Origin: JAOARY01 sp045345765 | GTDB taxonomy: Bacteria; Bacillota; Clostridia; Peptostreptococcales; Peptostreptococcaceae | Reading direction: 5' to 3' | Length of the DNA: 64,000 nt | NCBI GenBank assembly: GCA_045345765.1 | Contig: CP148265.1 | Coordinates: 2,852,001-2,916,000, forward strand | Part shown: one piece after another, positions 35,211-44,073 of the stretch | Position numbering within the stretch: position 1 is the first letter of the stretch | Layout: each line of letters opens with the position of its first letter | Notes under the pieces: generated by a model | Databases searched by the model: none | Seen by the model: the letters and a program-made list of their open reading frames with translations, nothing else | Told to the model about the DNA's origin: nothing | Program-made: the position numbers and the translations under genes

Positions 35211-37112
35211 TTATTTAATACTTTCTTCTATTTTTTTAATATCTTTTAATTTATATATTCCACCTCTTTTAATATCTTTATTTAATTTTCTAACAGCAAA
35301 AGGAATAAATAGTTGTTCTAAATCATAGTCAACTGGATATAGCACGTCTGCTTTTAATTTTAATTTTAATCTTTGTCTTAAGATTTTTTTATATTCATCG
35401 TTATAAAAAACATTAACATAATTATTTTTATCTTCACCTTCATAAACGATAGCTTCTTTTTTATTTTCTAAAATAATTACAATATCACCTTTATTTAATT
35501 TTTCATAATCTTTTTTTACTATGATTTCATCAGTTTTCTTAAGAGTTTTAAATTCTTTTTTTGTTATATTATCAAAATTTAGATTGGTTTCTTCTTTGTT
35601 TAGATATTTTTTAGCTCTATTTAAGACAGTCTTTTCAAGTCCTAAATTTTCGCTTATATAAAAGCCATTTGATTCTCCTGCTATACCTATAATAAGTTTA
35701 TATTTAGGTTTTAATGTTTCTTTATCAAAAGCCATTGAAGCATTTTCAAAATCATTATGTTTATTTGCATATTCCTTTATTTCTCCATAGTGAGTTGTAG
35801 CCATAGTGATAGCTCCACGTTTATAAAATTCTTCTAATATCGAAATACCCAGGGCAGCACCTTCTTTTGGATCGGTTCCTGTTCCAATTTCATCTACTAA
35901 TATCAATGTTTTTCTTTTAGAATTTTTTATTATTCTAATTAAATTTTTCATATGTGATGAAAATGTACTTAAAGAATTACTCATATCTTGATTATCACCA
36001 ATATCGACAAATATATTTTCTAAAACACTAAAGATACTATCTTTTTTTACAGGTGGAAAAATTCCACTTTGTACTAAAATTATAGAAGTACCAAGTATTT
36101 TAAGAGCAACAGTTTTTCCTCCAGTATTAGGACCTGTTATTAAAAGTGTTCTATAATCTTTACCTAATCTAATATCTATTGGGATGCATGTTTCACCAAG
36201 TAGGGGATGTTTTGCATGTTTTAAATCAAAATATTCATCTTCAGTAAGTTTGATTTCATTACCTTTTATATGATTTGAATATTTTGCTCTAGCAAATATA
36301 AAATCATATGTTGACATTAGATCAATTATAAGTTCAATTATTCGTAGGTGTTCGTCTATAAGACCTGTTAGGGTAGCAAGTATTTGATATATTTCTTCTT
36401 CTTCTTCTGATTTTAAAATATTTAATTCAGAAACTAATTTAGAAACTGAACTAGGTTCTATAAATGCCGTAGTACCTTTATTTGATTTTGTGACAATATT
36501 TCCATTTACTTGATTTTTATATTCTGATTTTACTGCAATTACATATCTATTATCTTTAATTGAATATATTGATTCTTGTAAATAATTTTTATTTGAATTG
36601 ATTACTTTTTCTAATCTGTCGATTATTTTTTGTTCTTGTATACCTATTTTTCTTCGTATTTTTAAAAGTTTATTACTAGCTTTTGAAAGAACAGAGTTTC
36701 CAGATATTGATGTGTTTATAATTTCTTCTAAATCTCTTAAATCTTCTATTACTAAAGAGTAAGAATATAATTTTTCACATTTAAATTCATATAGTTTCAT
36801 ATGTTTTTTTATATTCCTAGAGGATCTTAAAAAATCGGATATTTCACTAAGCTCTATTGCTTCTAATATTCCGCCAATTTTGATTTTTTTTATTTGTTTT
36901 TGTATATCAACAATTCCTTTTAACGAAAAATTTCCATCATCTAAAATTGTAATTGCTTCTTTTGTTTCTTGTAATAATGATTTTATAGTTTTTATATTTG
37001 TTTTGACATCCATTTTATCAACTAAGTTTTTACCTAAACCACTTGAAGTATATTCTTTTAAGCTTTCTTTAATTTCATTATAGTTTAAGATTTCTAAAGT
37101 ATTTTTGTCCAT
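35211..37112 (-). CDS. MutS2-family ATPase lacking the Smr domain
   Basis: 633 residues, start after AAAAGGAG. It has the MutS2 core: lever/clamp helices, Walker A GPNTGGKT at 327-334, Walker B LILVDEIGTGTD near 403-414 and the ATTHYGEIK signature near 438. A KOW-like segment lies near 540-570. B. subtilis MutS2 is about 785 residues and ends with an Smr domain; here the protein ends at 633 and no Smr motif is present, and the coiled linker is reduced. MutS2 is known to act on collided ribosomes in B. subtilis and to limit recombination. The long leader upstream suggests control by translation. Its role here is inferred. Confidence 0.85.
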   Translation of the reverse strand: MDKNTLEILNYNEIKESLKEYTSSGLGKNLVDKMDVKTNIKTIKSLLQETKEAITILDDGNFSLKGIVDIQKQIKKIKIGGILEAIELSEISDFLRSSRNIKKHMKLYEFKCEKLYSYSLVIEDLRDLEEIINTSISGNSVLSKASNKLLKIRRKIGIQEQKIIDRLEKVINSNKNYLQESIYSIKDNRYVIAVKSEYKNQVNGNIVTKSNKGTTAFIEPSSVSKLVSELNILKSEEEEEIYQILATLTGLIDEHLRIIELIIDLMSTYDFIFARAKYSNHIKGNEIKLTEDEYFDLKHAKHPLLGETCIPIDIRLGKDYRTLLITGPNTGGKTVALKILGTSIILVQSGIFPPVKKDSIFSVLENIFVDIGDNQDMSNSLSTFSSHMKNLIRIIKNSKRKTLILVDEIGTGTDPKEGAALGISILEEFYKRGAITMATTHYGEIKEYANKHNDFENASMAFDKETLKPKYKLIIGIAGESNGFYISENLGLEKTVLNRAKKYLNKEETNLNFDNITKKEFKTLKKTDEIIVKKDYEKLNKGDIVIILENKKEAIVYEGEDKNNYVNVFYNDEYKKILRQRLKLKLKADVLYPVDYDLEQLFIPFAVRKLNKDIKRGGIYKLKDIKKIEESIK

Positions 37113-37133
37113 TTTAATTCTCCTTTTTTGTAA

Positions 37134-37170
37134 TAAAAAAAGCTATGGATGAACAACACCCATAGCTTTT
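37134..37170 (-). terminator. Terminator hairpin directly before mutS2 RBS (T4)
   Basis: On the minus strand an 11-bp stem AAAGCTATGG(+) / CCATAGCTTT type with an 11-base loop is followed by seven T residues, ending about 10 bases before the GGAG of the MutS2-family gene. It would stop leader RNA just short of the gene unless prevented. Confidence 0.8.
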
Positions 37171-37282
37171 GCTTTATTTTAATATAAAATATTTATGCCA
37201 TTTAAAATTGATTTTACAAAATATATAAAGAGGAATATCATGCATAGACGATATTTATATAGTAATCAATTTTAATTTTAAC

Positions 37283-37314
37283 AAAAAAAGGTTCTTTTCT
37301 ATGAAAAGAACCTT
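37283..37314 (-). terminator. Strong terminator in the leader (T3)
   Basis: Perfect 12-bp stem AAGGTTCTTTTC / GAAAAGAACCTT with a 3-base loop, followed on the minus strand by seven T residues. Its 5' arm contains GTTCTT, which could pair with AAGAAC at 37402-37407 instead. Confidence 0.85.
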
Positions 37315-37332
37315 AGTATTTTTTAATAAATT

Positions 37333-37355
37333 AAAAAATACCGCTAAAACGGCAT
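37333..37355 (-). terminator. Terminator-like hairpin in the leader (T2)
   Basis: On the minus strand ATGCCG / CGGTAT with a 6-base loop, one G-T pair, followed by TTTTTT. A weaker hairpin (AGCAA / TTGCT, 37368-37382) lies just before it. Confidence 0.6.
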
Positions 37356-37401
37356 ATTAAAATAAAAAGCAAATATATTGCTAAATTCTAATAGGTTTTA
37401 T

Positions 37402-37517
37402 GTTCTTAATAATCAATAATTTAAAATGGATACACAAAATAAAGGTGTTAAATTATATATAAAAAAACAACACCGAAAAACCATTTTAAATTTTTATTAA
37501 ATTAATTAATTAAGAAC
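37402..37517 (-). ncRNA. Structured leader element before mutS2-like gene
   Basis: Three nested stems on the minus strand: P1 pairs 37509-37517 with 37402-37410 (9 bp, GTTCTTAAT / ATTAAGAAC), P2 pairs 37481-37492 with 37418-37429 (12 bp, perfect), P3 pairs 37469-37474 with 37444-37449 (6 bp). The 5' strand of P1 is the end of the leader peptide reading frame, so a ribosome on the peptide would open P1. An attenuator or other cis-acting RNA is the likely role. Confidence 0.6.
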
Positions 37518-37529
37518 TAACACACTCAC
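37506..37529 (-). CDS. Leader peptide (7 codons) upstream of mutS2-like gene
   Basis: GTG AGT GTG TTA GTT CTT AAT TAA encodes MSVLVLN. A perfect AGGAGG (37537-37542) sits 7 bases before the GTG. It begins about 35 bases after the predicted transcription start and precedes the nested stems and terminators. Such short reading frames with strong ribosome binding sites are typical of attenuators that sense translation. Confidence 0.6.
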   Translation of the reverse strand: MSVLVLN

Positions 37530-37570
37530 AAAAATTCCTCCTAGAATTTAATATTTACTTATTTAACCTA

Positions 37571-37599
37571 ATTCTATCATATTTTTTTTTACATTTCAA
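37571..37599 (-). promoter_or_regulatory. Promoter of the mutS2-like gene
   Basis: On the minus strand TTGAAA (37599-37594), 17 bases, TAGAAT (37576-37571). It places the transcript start near 37564, giving a leader of about 450 bases. Confidence 0.7.
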
Positions 37600-37630
37600 T
37601 TAATATAACAAAAAAGAAGCAATTATATTA

Positions 37631-37698
37631 AAAAATTTACAAATAATATATTTTATTAATTTTAAATTTATAAAACAATATATTATTTGTAAATTTTT
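37631..37698. terminator. Terminator after the PerR-type gene
   Basis: Perfect 22-bp inverted repeat (37631-37652 and 37677-37698) ending in T runs on both strands. It separates the regulator gene from the mutS2 leader, so the leader is its own unit. Confidence 0.8.
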
Positions 37699-37725
37699 TT
37701 AGGATAAAGCTTTTTTAAAAATAGA

Positions 37726-38148
37726 TTATTCTAAATTTTTGCAAGTTCTACATACACCTTTAATATTCATTTCACATTCTAAAAGTTCAAAACCTTCCAA
37801 TGATTTTTTTGCTGAATCTTCAAAGGCTATATCAAAATCAAATACTTCTTGACATTCTACACATTTAAAATGTCCATGTTCATGAGTATTTATATCATAT
37901 CTAAGTTCATTTTCTTCAATATTGATTTCTTTAACGATTTTATTTTTAGCAAAAATATTTAATGTGTTATAAATAGTTGTTTTTGAAAGTGATGGAATTT
38001 CACTAATCAAACTATCATAAATATCATTTACAGTAGGATGTATGTGATTATGTATTAGATAATTTAAAATTTTTATTCTCTGAAAAGATGGTTTTATTGA
38101 TCTTTCAGATAAAAAGCTACTCAAATCAGTAAGATTCATTGGTTTCAT
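37726..38148 (-). CDS. perR: PerR-type peroxide-sensing repressor (Fur family)
   Basis: 140 residues. Winged-helix with KTTIYNTLNIF and two zinc Cys pairs (Cys96/99, Cys133/136). The metal-sensing residues of B. subtilis PerR are all present at the same numbers: His37, Asp85, His91, His93 and Asp104. Asp at the last position separates PerR from Fur, which has Glu. It would repress oxidative stress genes until oxidised by peroxide. A perfect 8-1-8 palindrome lies upstream, suggesting self-control. GGAG lies somewhat far (about 12 bases) from the ATG. Confidence 0.85.
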   Translation of the reverse strand: MKPMNLTDLSSFLSERSIKPSFQRIKILNYLIHNHIHPTVNDIYDSLISEIPSLSKTTIYNTLNIFAKNKIVKEINIEENELRYDINTHEHGHFKCVECQEVFDFDIAFEDSAKKSLEGFELLECEMNIKGVCRTCKNLE

Positions 38149-38183
38149 TAATATTGCACTCTCCTTAAAATTAAAACTAATTC

Positions 38184-38200
38184 AATTTGAAATTCAAATT
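38184..38200. promoter_or_regulatory. Candidate PerR/Fur operator
   Basis: Perfect palindrome AATTTGAA-A-TTCAAATT, 36 bases before the regulator start codon. Fur and PerR boxes are 7-1-7 inverted repeats, so size and form fit; the exact sequence differs from the B. subtilis Per box. Confidence 0.5.
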
Positions 38201-38413
38201 AATTATATATCGTTTGAAAAATTGAATCAATAAAAACATTATAATACAAAGACTATATTACAAACAAGTTATTTTTCAAAAATGAGAAAAATTATCATTA
38301 AATAAAAGGGTTTATTTAAAAAACAAGATGAATAGTAATTCATATGTCTTTAAATATTTATTAAAATATAATATAATAAAACAGAATGTATGTTTGATGA
38401 AAGTAGGGATTAA

Positions 38414-39007
38414 ATGTTTAATTATATAAAAGGAACAATAGAAGAAATTCAAGATGATTTTTTTATAATAGAATCAAATAATATGGGTTATAAAATAAAC
38501 TCATCTTATGAAAGTTTAAAAAATCTAAAATTAAGAGAAAATATAAAAATACATACTAGAGTGTTTTTAAAAGATGATGAATTTGCCATATATGGATTCT
38601 TATCAAAAGAAGAACTTAAAATGTTTGAACTTTTAAAGACTGTTTCAAAAGTTGGAAATAAGGTTGCATTAGGAATACTTTCTTTTGATAGTTTAAATAA
38701 TATAAAAAATTATATTGTTAATGAAGATGTAAAAAGTATATCTAAAGCCCAAGGTGTTGGTAAAAAAACAGCAGAAAGAATTATATTAGAATTAAAAGAT
38801 AAAGTAGAAGCAACTTTTGATATAATAGATAGAATGGATATGTTAAAAGGAGTGCAAAATAATGATAAAATTAAAGATATAAAAGATGCTCTTTTAAACT
38901 TTGGTTTTGAAAGTTATAAAATTAATGAAGTTCTAAAAATGATAGATATAAATGCAACCTTAGAAGAGTGCATAAAAAAATCATTAAAATTATTGAGTAC
39001 GATGTAA
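38414..39007 (+). CDS. ruvA: Holliday junction helicase subunit RuvA
   Basis: 197 residues. N-terminal OB fold (MFNYIKGTIEEIQDDFFIIE, GYKINSS), helix-hairpin-helix with SKVGNKVALGIL and AQGVGKKTAERIILELKDK, and a C-terminal domain III. RuvA binds Holliday junctions and loads RuvB, encoded 12 bases downstream. No ruvC lies upstream; the divergent neighbour is the PerR gene. Confidence 0.96.
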   Translation: MFNYIKGTIEEIQDDFFIIESNNMGYKINSSYESLKNLKLRENIKIHTRVFLKDDEFAIYGFLSKEELKMFELLKTVSKVGNKVALGILSFDSLNNIKNYIVNEDVKSISKAQGVGKKTAERIILELKDKVEATFDIIDRMDMLKGVQNNDKIKDIKDALLNFGFESYKINEVLKMIDINATLEECIKKSLKLLSTM

Positions 39008-39019
39008 GAGGGTGAATAA

Positions 39020-40030
39020 ATGATTAATGATGAAATTAGAATTATAACATCTGATTTTAGGCAGGAAGATAAAAAAAATGAAAAGAGTTTAAGACCTCTT
39101 AAATTAAATGAATATATAGGACAGACAAAAACTAAAAAAATGTTAAATATATTTATAGAAGCGGCAAAAAAAAGAGAAGAACAATTAGATCATATATTAT
39201 TATATGGACCTCCAGGTTTAGGAAAAACAACGTTATCAAATATAATAGCAAATGAAATGAATGTTAATATAAAGATAACATCAGGCCCTGCAATAGAAAA
39301 AAGTGGAGATTTGGCAGCAATATTAAATAGTTTAGAAGAAAATGATATACTTTTTATTGATGAAATTCATAGATTAAATAGAAATATTGAAGAGATATTA
39401 TATCCTGCAATGGAAGATTTTGCATTGGATATTATAATAGGAAAAGGTCCAAGTGCAAAATCTATAAGAATTGATTTACCAAAATTCACTTTAATAGGAG
39501 CTACTACAAAGGCTGGAATGTTAACATCCCCTTTAAGGGATAGATTTGGATTTATATTAAAATTAGATTTATATACAGATGAAGAGTTAAAAGATATAGT
39601 AAAAAGATCATGTTCTATATTAGATACAAATATTAGTGAAAATGCAGCTGTTCAAATAGCTAAAAGGTCAAGAGGTACACCAAGAATTGCAAACAGAATA
39701 TTAAAAAGAGTTAGAGATTATGCACAAGTCTTACATGAAGGACATATAGATGATACAATTTCATTAGAAGCTTTTAAAATTTTAGATATAGATGAATATG
39801 GTCTTGATAATTTGGATAAAGTAATAATACATGCTATTTATGAAAAATTTGATGGTGGACCAGTGGGATTAGATGCATTATGTGCATCTATTGGAGAAGA
39901 TAAAAATAGTATAGAAGATGTCTATGAACCATATTTATTACAAAAGGGATTTATAAAAAGAACAAAAAGAGGTAGAATGCTTACAAAAAAAGCTTATGAT
40001 TATTTTGATTATAATCAAGAAAAGGAGTGA
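39020..40030 (+). CDS. ruvB: Holliday junction helicase subunit RuvB
   Basis: 336 residues. AAA+ ATPase with Walker A YGPPGLGKTTL near 60, DEIHRLNRNIEEILYPAMED, sensor GATTKAGMLTSPLRDRFG, and the C-terminal winged helix (GGPVGLDALCASIGED). It drives branch migration with RuvA. The next gene starts within five bases. Confidence 0.98.
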   Translation: MINDEIRIITSDFRQEDKKNEKSLRPLKLNEYIGQTKTKKMLNIFIEAAKKREEQLDHILLYGPPGLGKTTLSNIIANEMNVNIKITSGPAIEKSGDLAAILNSLEENDILFIDEIHRLNRNIEEILYPAMEDFALDIIIGKGPSAKSIRIDLPKFTLIGATTKAGMLTSPLRDRFGFILKLDLYTDEELKDIVKRSCSILDTNISENAAVQIAKRSRGTPRIANRILKRVRDYAQVLHEGHIDDTISLEAFKILDIDEYGLDNLDKVIIHAIYEKFDGGPVGLDALCASIGEDKNSIEDVYEPYLLQKGFIKRTKRGRMLTKKAYDYFDYNQEKE

Positions 40031-40034
40031 TTTT

Positions 40035-41642
40035 GTGTCTTTAAAAAAATATTTTAATGTATGTTTATTTTTGTTATTATTTAATATGTTTTTTATAAAA
40101 GAATCTTTTGCAGGTGAATCTATGATAAAGGTAGGATTAAATTTTTCTAATACAGCGTTAGAAGAATTAGAACTTTCATCTGATGAAAATTTAATAATAG
40201 TTTTAGAAGATTACGAAATAGAGCTTGAAGAAGATGAAATTAAAGTTTTTTGTGAAGAAGAAAAAATACTTATATTAGAAAATGATTATGATGATTATGA
40301 AGATATTTTAGATGATGATGACTTAGAAGATTTAAATTATTTTTTGATATTTAAAGATGGAGAATTAAAAGTTGCGTGTGAAAAAAAGTATGATGATGAT
40401 TTAGATGACTTAGATTTAGATTATGACAAAGAAGAATTTAGCGGTATTTATATTGAAAATGATGATTATTTATTTGCCTATGATAATTCATTTAATGGTT
40501 ATATATCTTCAGAAGATAATGAAATTATAAAATTTAATGATAGAAGATATAGAGGGAATTTTATTTTGAAAATGAATGAAGATGAAAAAATTAACGTTAT
40601 AAATTATTTGAATATAGATGAGTATTTATATGGAGTTTTACCACCAGAAATGCCTGTAACTTGGCCAAAAGAAGCTTTAAAGGTACAAGCAATATCTTCT
40701 AGGAATTATGCTATTAGAAGTCTTAATAATCATAAAGAGAATGGATTTGACATTTGTGCAACAACACATTGTCAGGTTTATAAAGGTCTTGAAGCAGAAA
40801 AAGAGATAACAAATGAAGTTGTAGATGATACAAAAGGACTTGTAATGACTTATGACGGTAAGATTATAAAGTCTTTTTATCATTCGAGTAGTGGAGGGAT
40901 AACAGAGGCATCAAAAGATTTATGGTCAGAAGATATTGGATATTTACAGTCAATAAAGGATGAATTTTCACTAAATAACCCATATAATATTTGGCAAATA
41001 TCATATTCAGATGAAGAAATTGAAGAATTATTAGAAAAAAATAATATTGATATAGGAAGATTAAAAGATATTAATATATTAAAAAGAAGTGAAAGTAACA
41101 GGGTTAAAGAATTGGAGTTTGAAGGAAGTAAAGATGATTATATACTTAAAAAAGGTGAAATTAGGAAGTTTTTTGGTTATACAAAATTAAAAAGCACTCT
41201 TTTTTCATTTGATGAAGATGATGATATATTTGAAGAAATTGAAGATTATGAAACAATTATAGATGAAGATGAAGATATGCAAGAAGATGAACTTTACAGT
41301 ATTAATGCCTATGGTGATACAATAGAAATTAAAGATGATTATTATATAGTTAATTATGATAAGGAAGTAATAAAAAAATCTAAAGAAGAAACCAATTTAA
41401 ATGGAAAAAAGAAAATTGAAGTTTTAAAGACAAAAGTAAAGAAAAAAGAAAAAAATACAAAAAGTTATAAAAAACCCTTGACAAGAGCTAAGAAAAAAGA
41501 CTATGTTATAACAGGTAAGGGTTATGGTCATGGAGTTGGACTTAGCCAATGGGGAGCAAGAGAAATGGCTCTTAGAGGTTATAATTATAAGCAAATATTA
41601 AAGCATTATTATAAAGGTATAGAAATAGAAAAGGAGTATTAA
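40035..41642 (+). CDS. SpoIID/LytB domain protein, secreted
   Basis: 535 residues from the GTG at 40035, after AAAGGAGTGA; the longer frame from 39996 lies inside ruvB. A signal peptide (about 1-25, ending SFA) is followed by an extremely acidic region with many Glu/Asp, the SpoIID core (EMPVTWPKEALKVQAISSRNYA, HCQVYKGLE, FYHSSSGG) and a second acidic insert before GHGVGLSQWGAREMA at the end. SpoIID enzymes are lytic transglycosylases that cut denuded peptidoglycan during engulfment; homologues also occur in vegetative cells. Which applies is not clear. Confidence 0.88.
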   Translation: MSLKKYFNVCLFLLLFNMFFIKESFAGESMIKVGLNFSNTALEELELSSDENLIIVLEDYEIELEEDEIKVFCEEEKILILENDYDDYEDILDDDDLEDLNYFLIFKDGELKVACEKKYDDDLDDLDLDYDKEEFSGIYIENDDYLFAYDNSFNGYISSEDNEIIKFNDRRYRGNFILKMNEDEKINVINYLNIDEYLYGVLPPEMPVTWPKEALKVQAISSRNYAIRSLNNHKENGFDICATTHCQVYKGLEAEKEITNEVVDDTKGLVMTYDGKIIKSFYHSSSGGITEASKDLWSEDIGYLQSIKDEFSLNNPYNIWQISYSDEEIEELLEKNNIDIGRLKDINILKRSESNRVKELEFEGSKDDYILKKGEIRKFFGYTKLKSTLFSFDEDDDIFEEIEDYETIIDEDEDMQEDELYSINAYGDTIEIKDDYYIVNYDKEVIKKSKEETNLNGKKKIEVLKTKVKKKEKNTKSYKKPLTRAKKKDYVITGKGYGHGVGLSQWGAREMALRGYNYKQILKHYYKGIEIEKEY

Positions 41643-41643
41643 A

Positions 41644-42675
41644 TTGAAGACAAAAGATTTTGATTTTTATTTACCAAAAGAACAAATAGCACAAAAACCA
41701 CTTGAAAAAAGAGATGAGTCAAAGCTTATGGTTTTTGATAAAAAAACAGGTGAAATCAAACATAGAATATTTAAAAATGTAATAGAATATTTAAATGATG
41801 GAGATGTTTTGGTTTTAAATAATACAAGAGTTATACCTGCAAGACTTATGGGTCAAAAGGTTAATACTGGTGGTAAAATTGAATTTTTACTATTAAAGAG
41901 GCTTGAAAAAGATAAATGGGAAATTCTTACCAAACCAGGTAAGAAAGCGAAGGTAGGGGCGGAATTTGTTTTTGGAGATAAGCTTTTTGCAAAAATAGTT
42001 GAAGTAAAAGAAGATGGCAATAGAGTTGCAGAATTTTCTTATGATGGAGTATTTGAAGAAATATTAGATGAACTTGGTAATATGCCTTTACCTCCATATA
42101 TAACAGAAAAATTAAATGATAAAGAAAGATATCAAACAATATATTCTAAACATGATGGGTCAGCAGCAGCACCTACAGCTGGTCTTCATTTTACTACTGA
42201 ACTTATGGATGAAATAAAGAAAAAAGGTGTTAAATTAGCATATGTTACTTTACATGTAGGACTTGGAACTTTTAGACCAGTACAAGTCGATGATGTATTA
42301 AATCATAAAATGCATAGTGAATATTTTGATGTTCCAAAAGAAACTTGTGACATCATAAATGAAGCAAAAGCTAATAATAAAAAAATAATTTCTGTTGGGA
42401 CTACAAGCTGTAGAACCTTAGAATCGTGCAATTTAAATGAAAATAAAGAACTTATTGAGACTAGCGGATATACAGAGATTTTTATATATCCAGGTTATGA
42501 ATTTAAAGTTATAGATAATCTAATAACGAATTTCCATCTTCCAGAGTCAACATTACTTATGTTAGTTAGTGCACTTAGTACAAAAGATAATGTATTAAAT
42601 GCATATAAAGTAGCAGTTGAAGAAAATTATAGATTTTTTAGTTTTGGAGATGCAATGATTTTATTAGATTTGTAA
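41644..42675 (+). CDS. queA: S-adenosylmethionine:tRNA ribosyltransferase-isomerase
   Basis: 343 residues, TTG start one base after the SpoIID-like stop, with AAGGAG upstream. Motifs DFYLPKEQIAQKPLEKRDESKL, LNNTRVIPARL, HDGSAAAPTAGLHFT and FHLPESTLLMLVSA are diagnostic. It makes epoxyqueuosine on tRNA that has received preQ1 from Tgt, encoded next. Confidence 0.97.
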   Translation: MKTKDFDFYLPKEQIAQKPLEKRDESKLMVFDKKTGEIKHRIFKNVIEYLNDGDVLVLNNTRVIPARLMGQKVNTGGKIEFLLLKRLEKDKWEILTKPGKKAKVGAEFVFGDKLFAKIVEVKEDGNRVAEFSYDGVFEEILDELGNMPLPPYITEKLNDKERYQTIYSKHDGSAAAPTAGLHFTTELMDEIKKKGVKLAYVTLHVGLGTFRPVQVDDVLNHKMHSEYFDVPKETCDIINEAKANNKKIISVGTTSCRTLESCNLNENKELIETSGYTEIFIYPGYEFKVIDNLITNFHLPESTLLMLVSALSTKDNVLNAYKVAVEENYRFFSFGDAMILLDL

Positions 42676-42696
42676 TAGAATAGGAAGGAAATGATT

Positions 42697-43818
42697 ATGA
42701 GCGCAATTAGATATGAACTTATTAAAACTTGTAAAGAAAGTGGAGCTAGACTTGGAAGAATACATACTCCACATGGAACAATAGATACACCAATATTTAT
42801 GCCAGTTGGTACATTAGCAACAGTTAAGTCAATATTACCTGAAGAATTACACACGATGAAGGCTCAGATAATACTTAGTAATACTTACCATCTTTATATG
42901 AGACCAGGACATGATATAGTAGAACAAGCTGGTGGTCTTCATAAATTTATGAATTGGAATAAGCCTATACTTACAGATAGTGGAGGATTCCAAGTGTTTA
43001 GTTTAGGACCTCTTAGAAAGATAACTGAAGAAGGTGTTCAATTTAGATCCCATTTAGATGGATCAAAACATTTTATAAGCCCAGAAAAGGCAATAGAAAT
43101 TGAAAATGCACTTGGCGCAGATATTATCATGGCATTTGATGAATGCGCACCATATCCAGCAGATAGAATGTATGTAAAAGATTCGTTAGAAAGAACTACT
43201 AGATGGTTAGAAAGATGTATAAAAGCACATAAAAAACCACAAGAACAAGGATTATTTGGTATAATTCAAGGTGGTATGTATAAAGATTTAAGAAAACAAT
43301 CAGCACAAGAAATTTTACAATATGATTTACCTGGTTATGCAGTTGGAGGACTTAGCGTAGGAGAACCTAAAGAGATGATGTATGATGTATTAGAATATAC
43401 AACCCCTTTTATGCCTAAAGATAAGCCTAGATATTTAATGGGCGTAGGAAGTCCAGATGATTTATTAGAAGCTGTATTAAGAGGTATTGACATGTGTGAC
43501 TGTGTATTACCAACTAGAATAGCTAGAAATGGTACAGTATTTACAAGTCAAGGTAAAGTAGTTATAAGAAATGCTACTTATGCTAGAGATTTTTCTCCAC
43601 TTGATCCAGAGTGTGATTGTCCAACTTGTAAAAATTACTCAAGAGCATATTTAAGACATTTAGTAAAATGTAATGAGATTTTAGGATCAAGATTATTATC
43701 TTATCATAATTTACATTTCCTAATTAAATTAATGGAAGATGCTAGACAAGCGATAATGGATGATAGATTCTTAACATTCAAAAAAGAATTCTTTAAAAAG
43801 TATGGATATACTAAATAG
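42697..43818 (+). CDS. tgt: tRNA-guanine transglycosylase
   Basis: 373 residues from the ATG at 42697; the ATG at 42691 is too close to AGGAAGGA. It swaps G34 for preQ1. Seen: catalytic-site MAFDECAPYP, DSGGFQVFSLG, GGLSVGEPKE, and the zinc site CDCPTCKNY with a later LSYHNL His. Pairs with queA in the queuosine pathway. Confidence 0.97.
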   Translation: MSAIRYELIKTCKESGARLGRIHTPHGTIDTPIFMPVGTLATVKSILPEELHTMKAQIILSNTYHLYMRPGHDIVEQAGGLHKFMNWNKPILTDSGGFQVFSLGPLRKITEEGVQFRSHLDGSKHFISPEKAIEIENALGADIIMAFDECAPYPADRMYVKDSLERTTRWLERCIKAHKKPQEQGLFGIIQGGMYKDLRKQSAQEILQYDLPGYAVGGLSVGEPKEMMYDVLEYTTPFMPKDKPRYLMGVGSPDDLLEAVLRGIDMCDCVLPTRIARNGTVFTSQGKVVIRNATYARDFSPLDPECDCPTCKNYSRAYLRHLVKCNEILGSRLLSYHNLHFLIKLMEDARQAIMDDRFLTFKKEFFKKYGYTK

Positions 43819-43850
43819 ATAAAAAGTATTTAGTAAAATTGATTTTATAG

Positions 43851-43898
43851 AAAATACCTATAATTAGACATTGAAAAATGTTATTTATAGGTATTTTT
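43851..43898 (+). terminator. Terminator after tgt
   Basis: 12-13 bp stem AAAATACCTATAA / TTATAGGTATTTT with a long loop and a T run. The following 170 bases to the chemoreceptor gene hold its promoter only. Confidence 0.8.
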
Positions 43899-44015
43899 TG
43901 TTTTGAGATTTGTTATTATTTTTAATAAGTTAATTGTAGAAAAATATTGAATTTTAAATAAATTCAAACAAGATAAAAATAATAAAATATATTTAAATAA
44001 ATAATAAATTATATT

Positions 44016-44042
44016 TAAGTTTACGAGTTTAATAAACGATAT
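44016..44042 (+). promoter_or_regulatory. Candidate sigma-D (FliA-type) promoter of the chemoreceptor gene
   Basis: TAAG, 15 bases, AACGATAT, compared with the motility consensus TAAA-N15-GCCGATAT. It lies 31 bases before the chemoreceptor start. Six of eight -10 bases and three of four -35 bases fit. Confidence 0.45.
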
Positions 44043-44073
44043 AAATAAAAGAATTAAAAGAGGAGGAGTTACA

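Noticed and set aside
37402..37529. T-box or metabolite riboswitch before the mutS2-like gene
   Set aside because: No T-box consensus or known riboswitch core is visible, and the leader peptide with strong ribosome binding site points to a translation-sensing attenuator instead.
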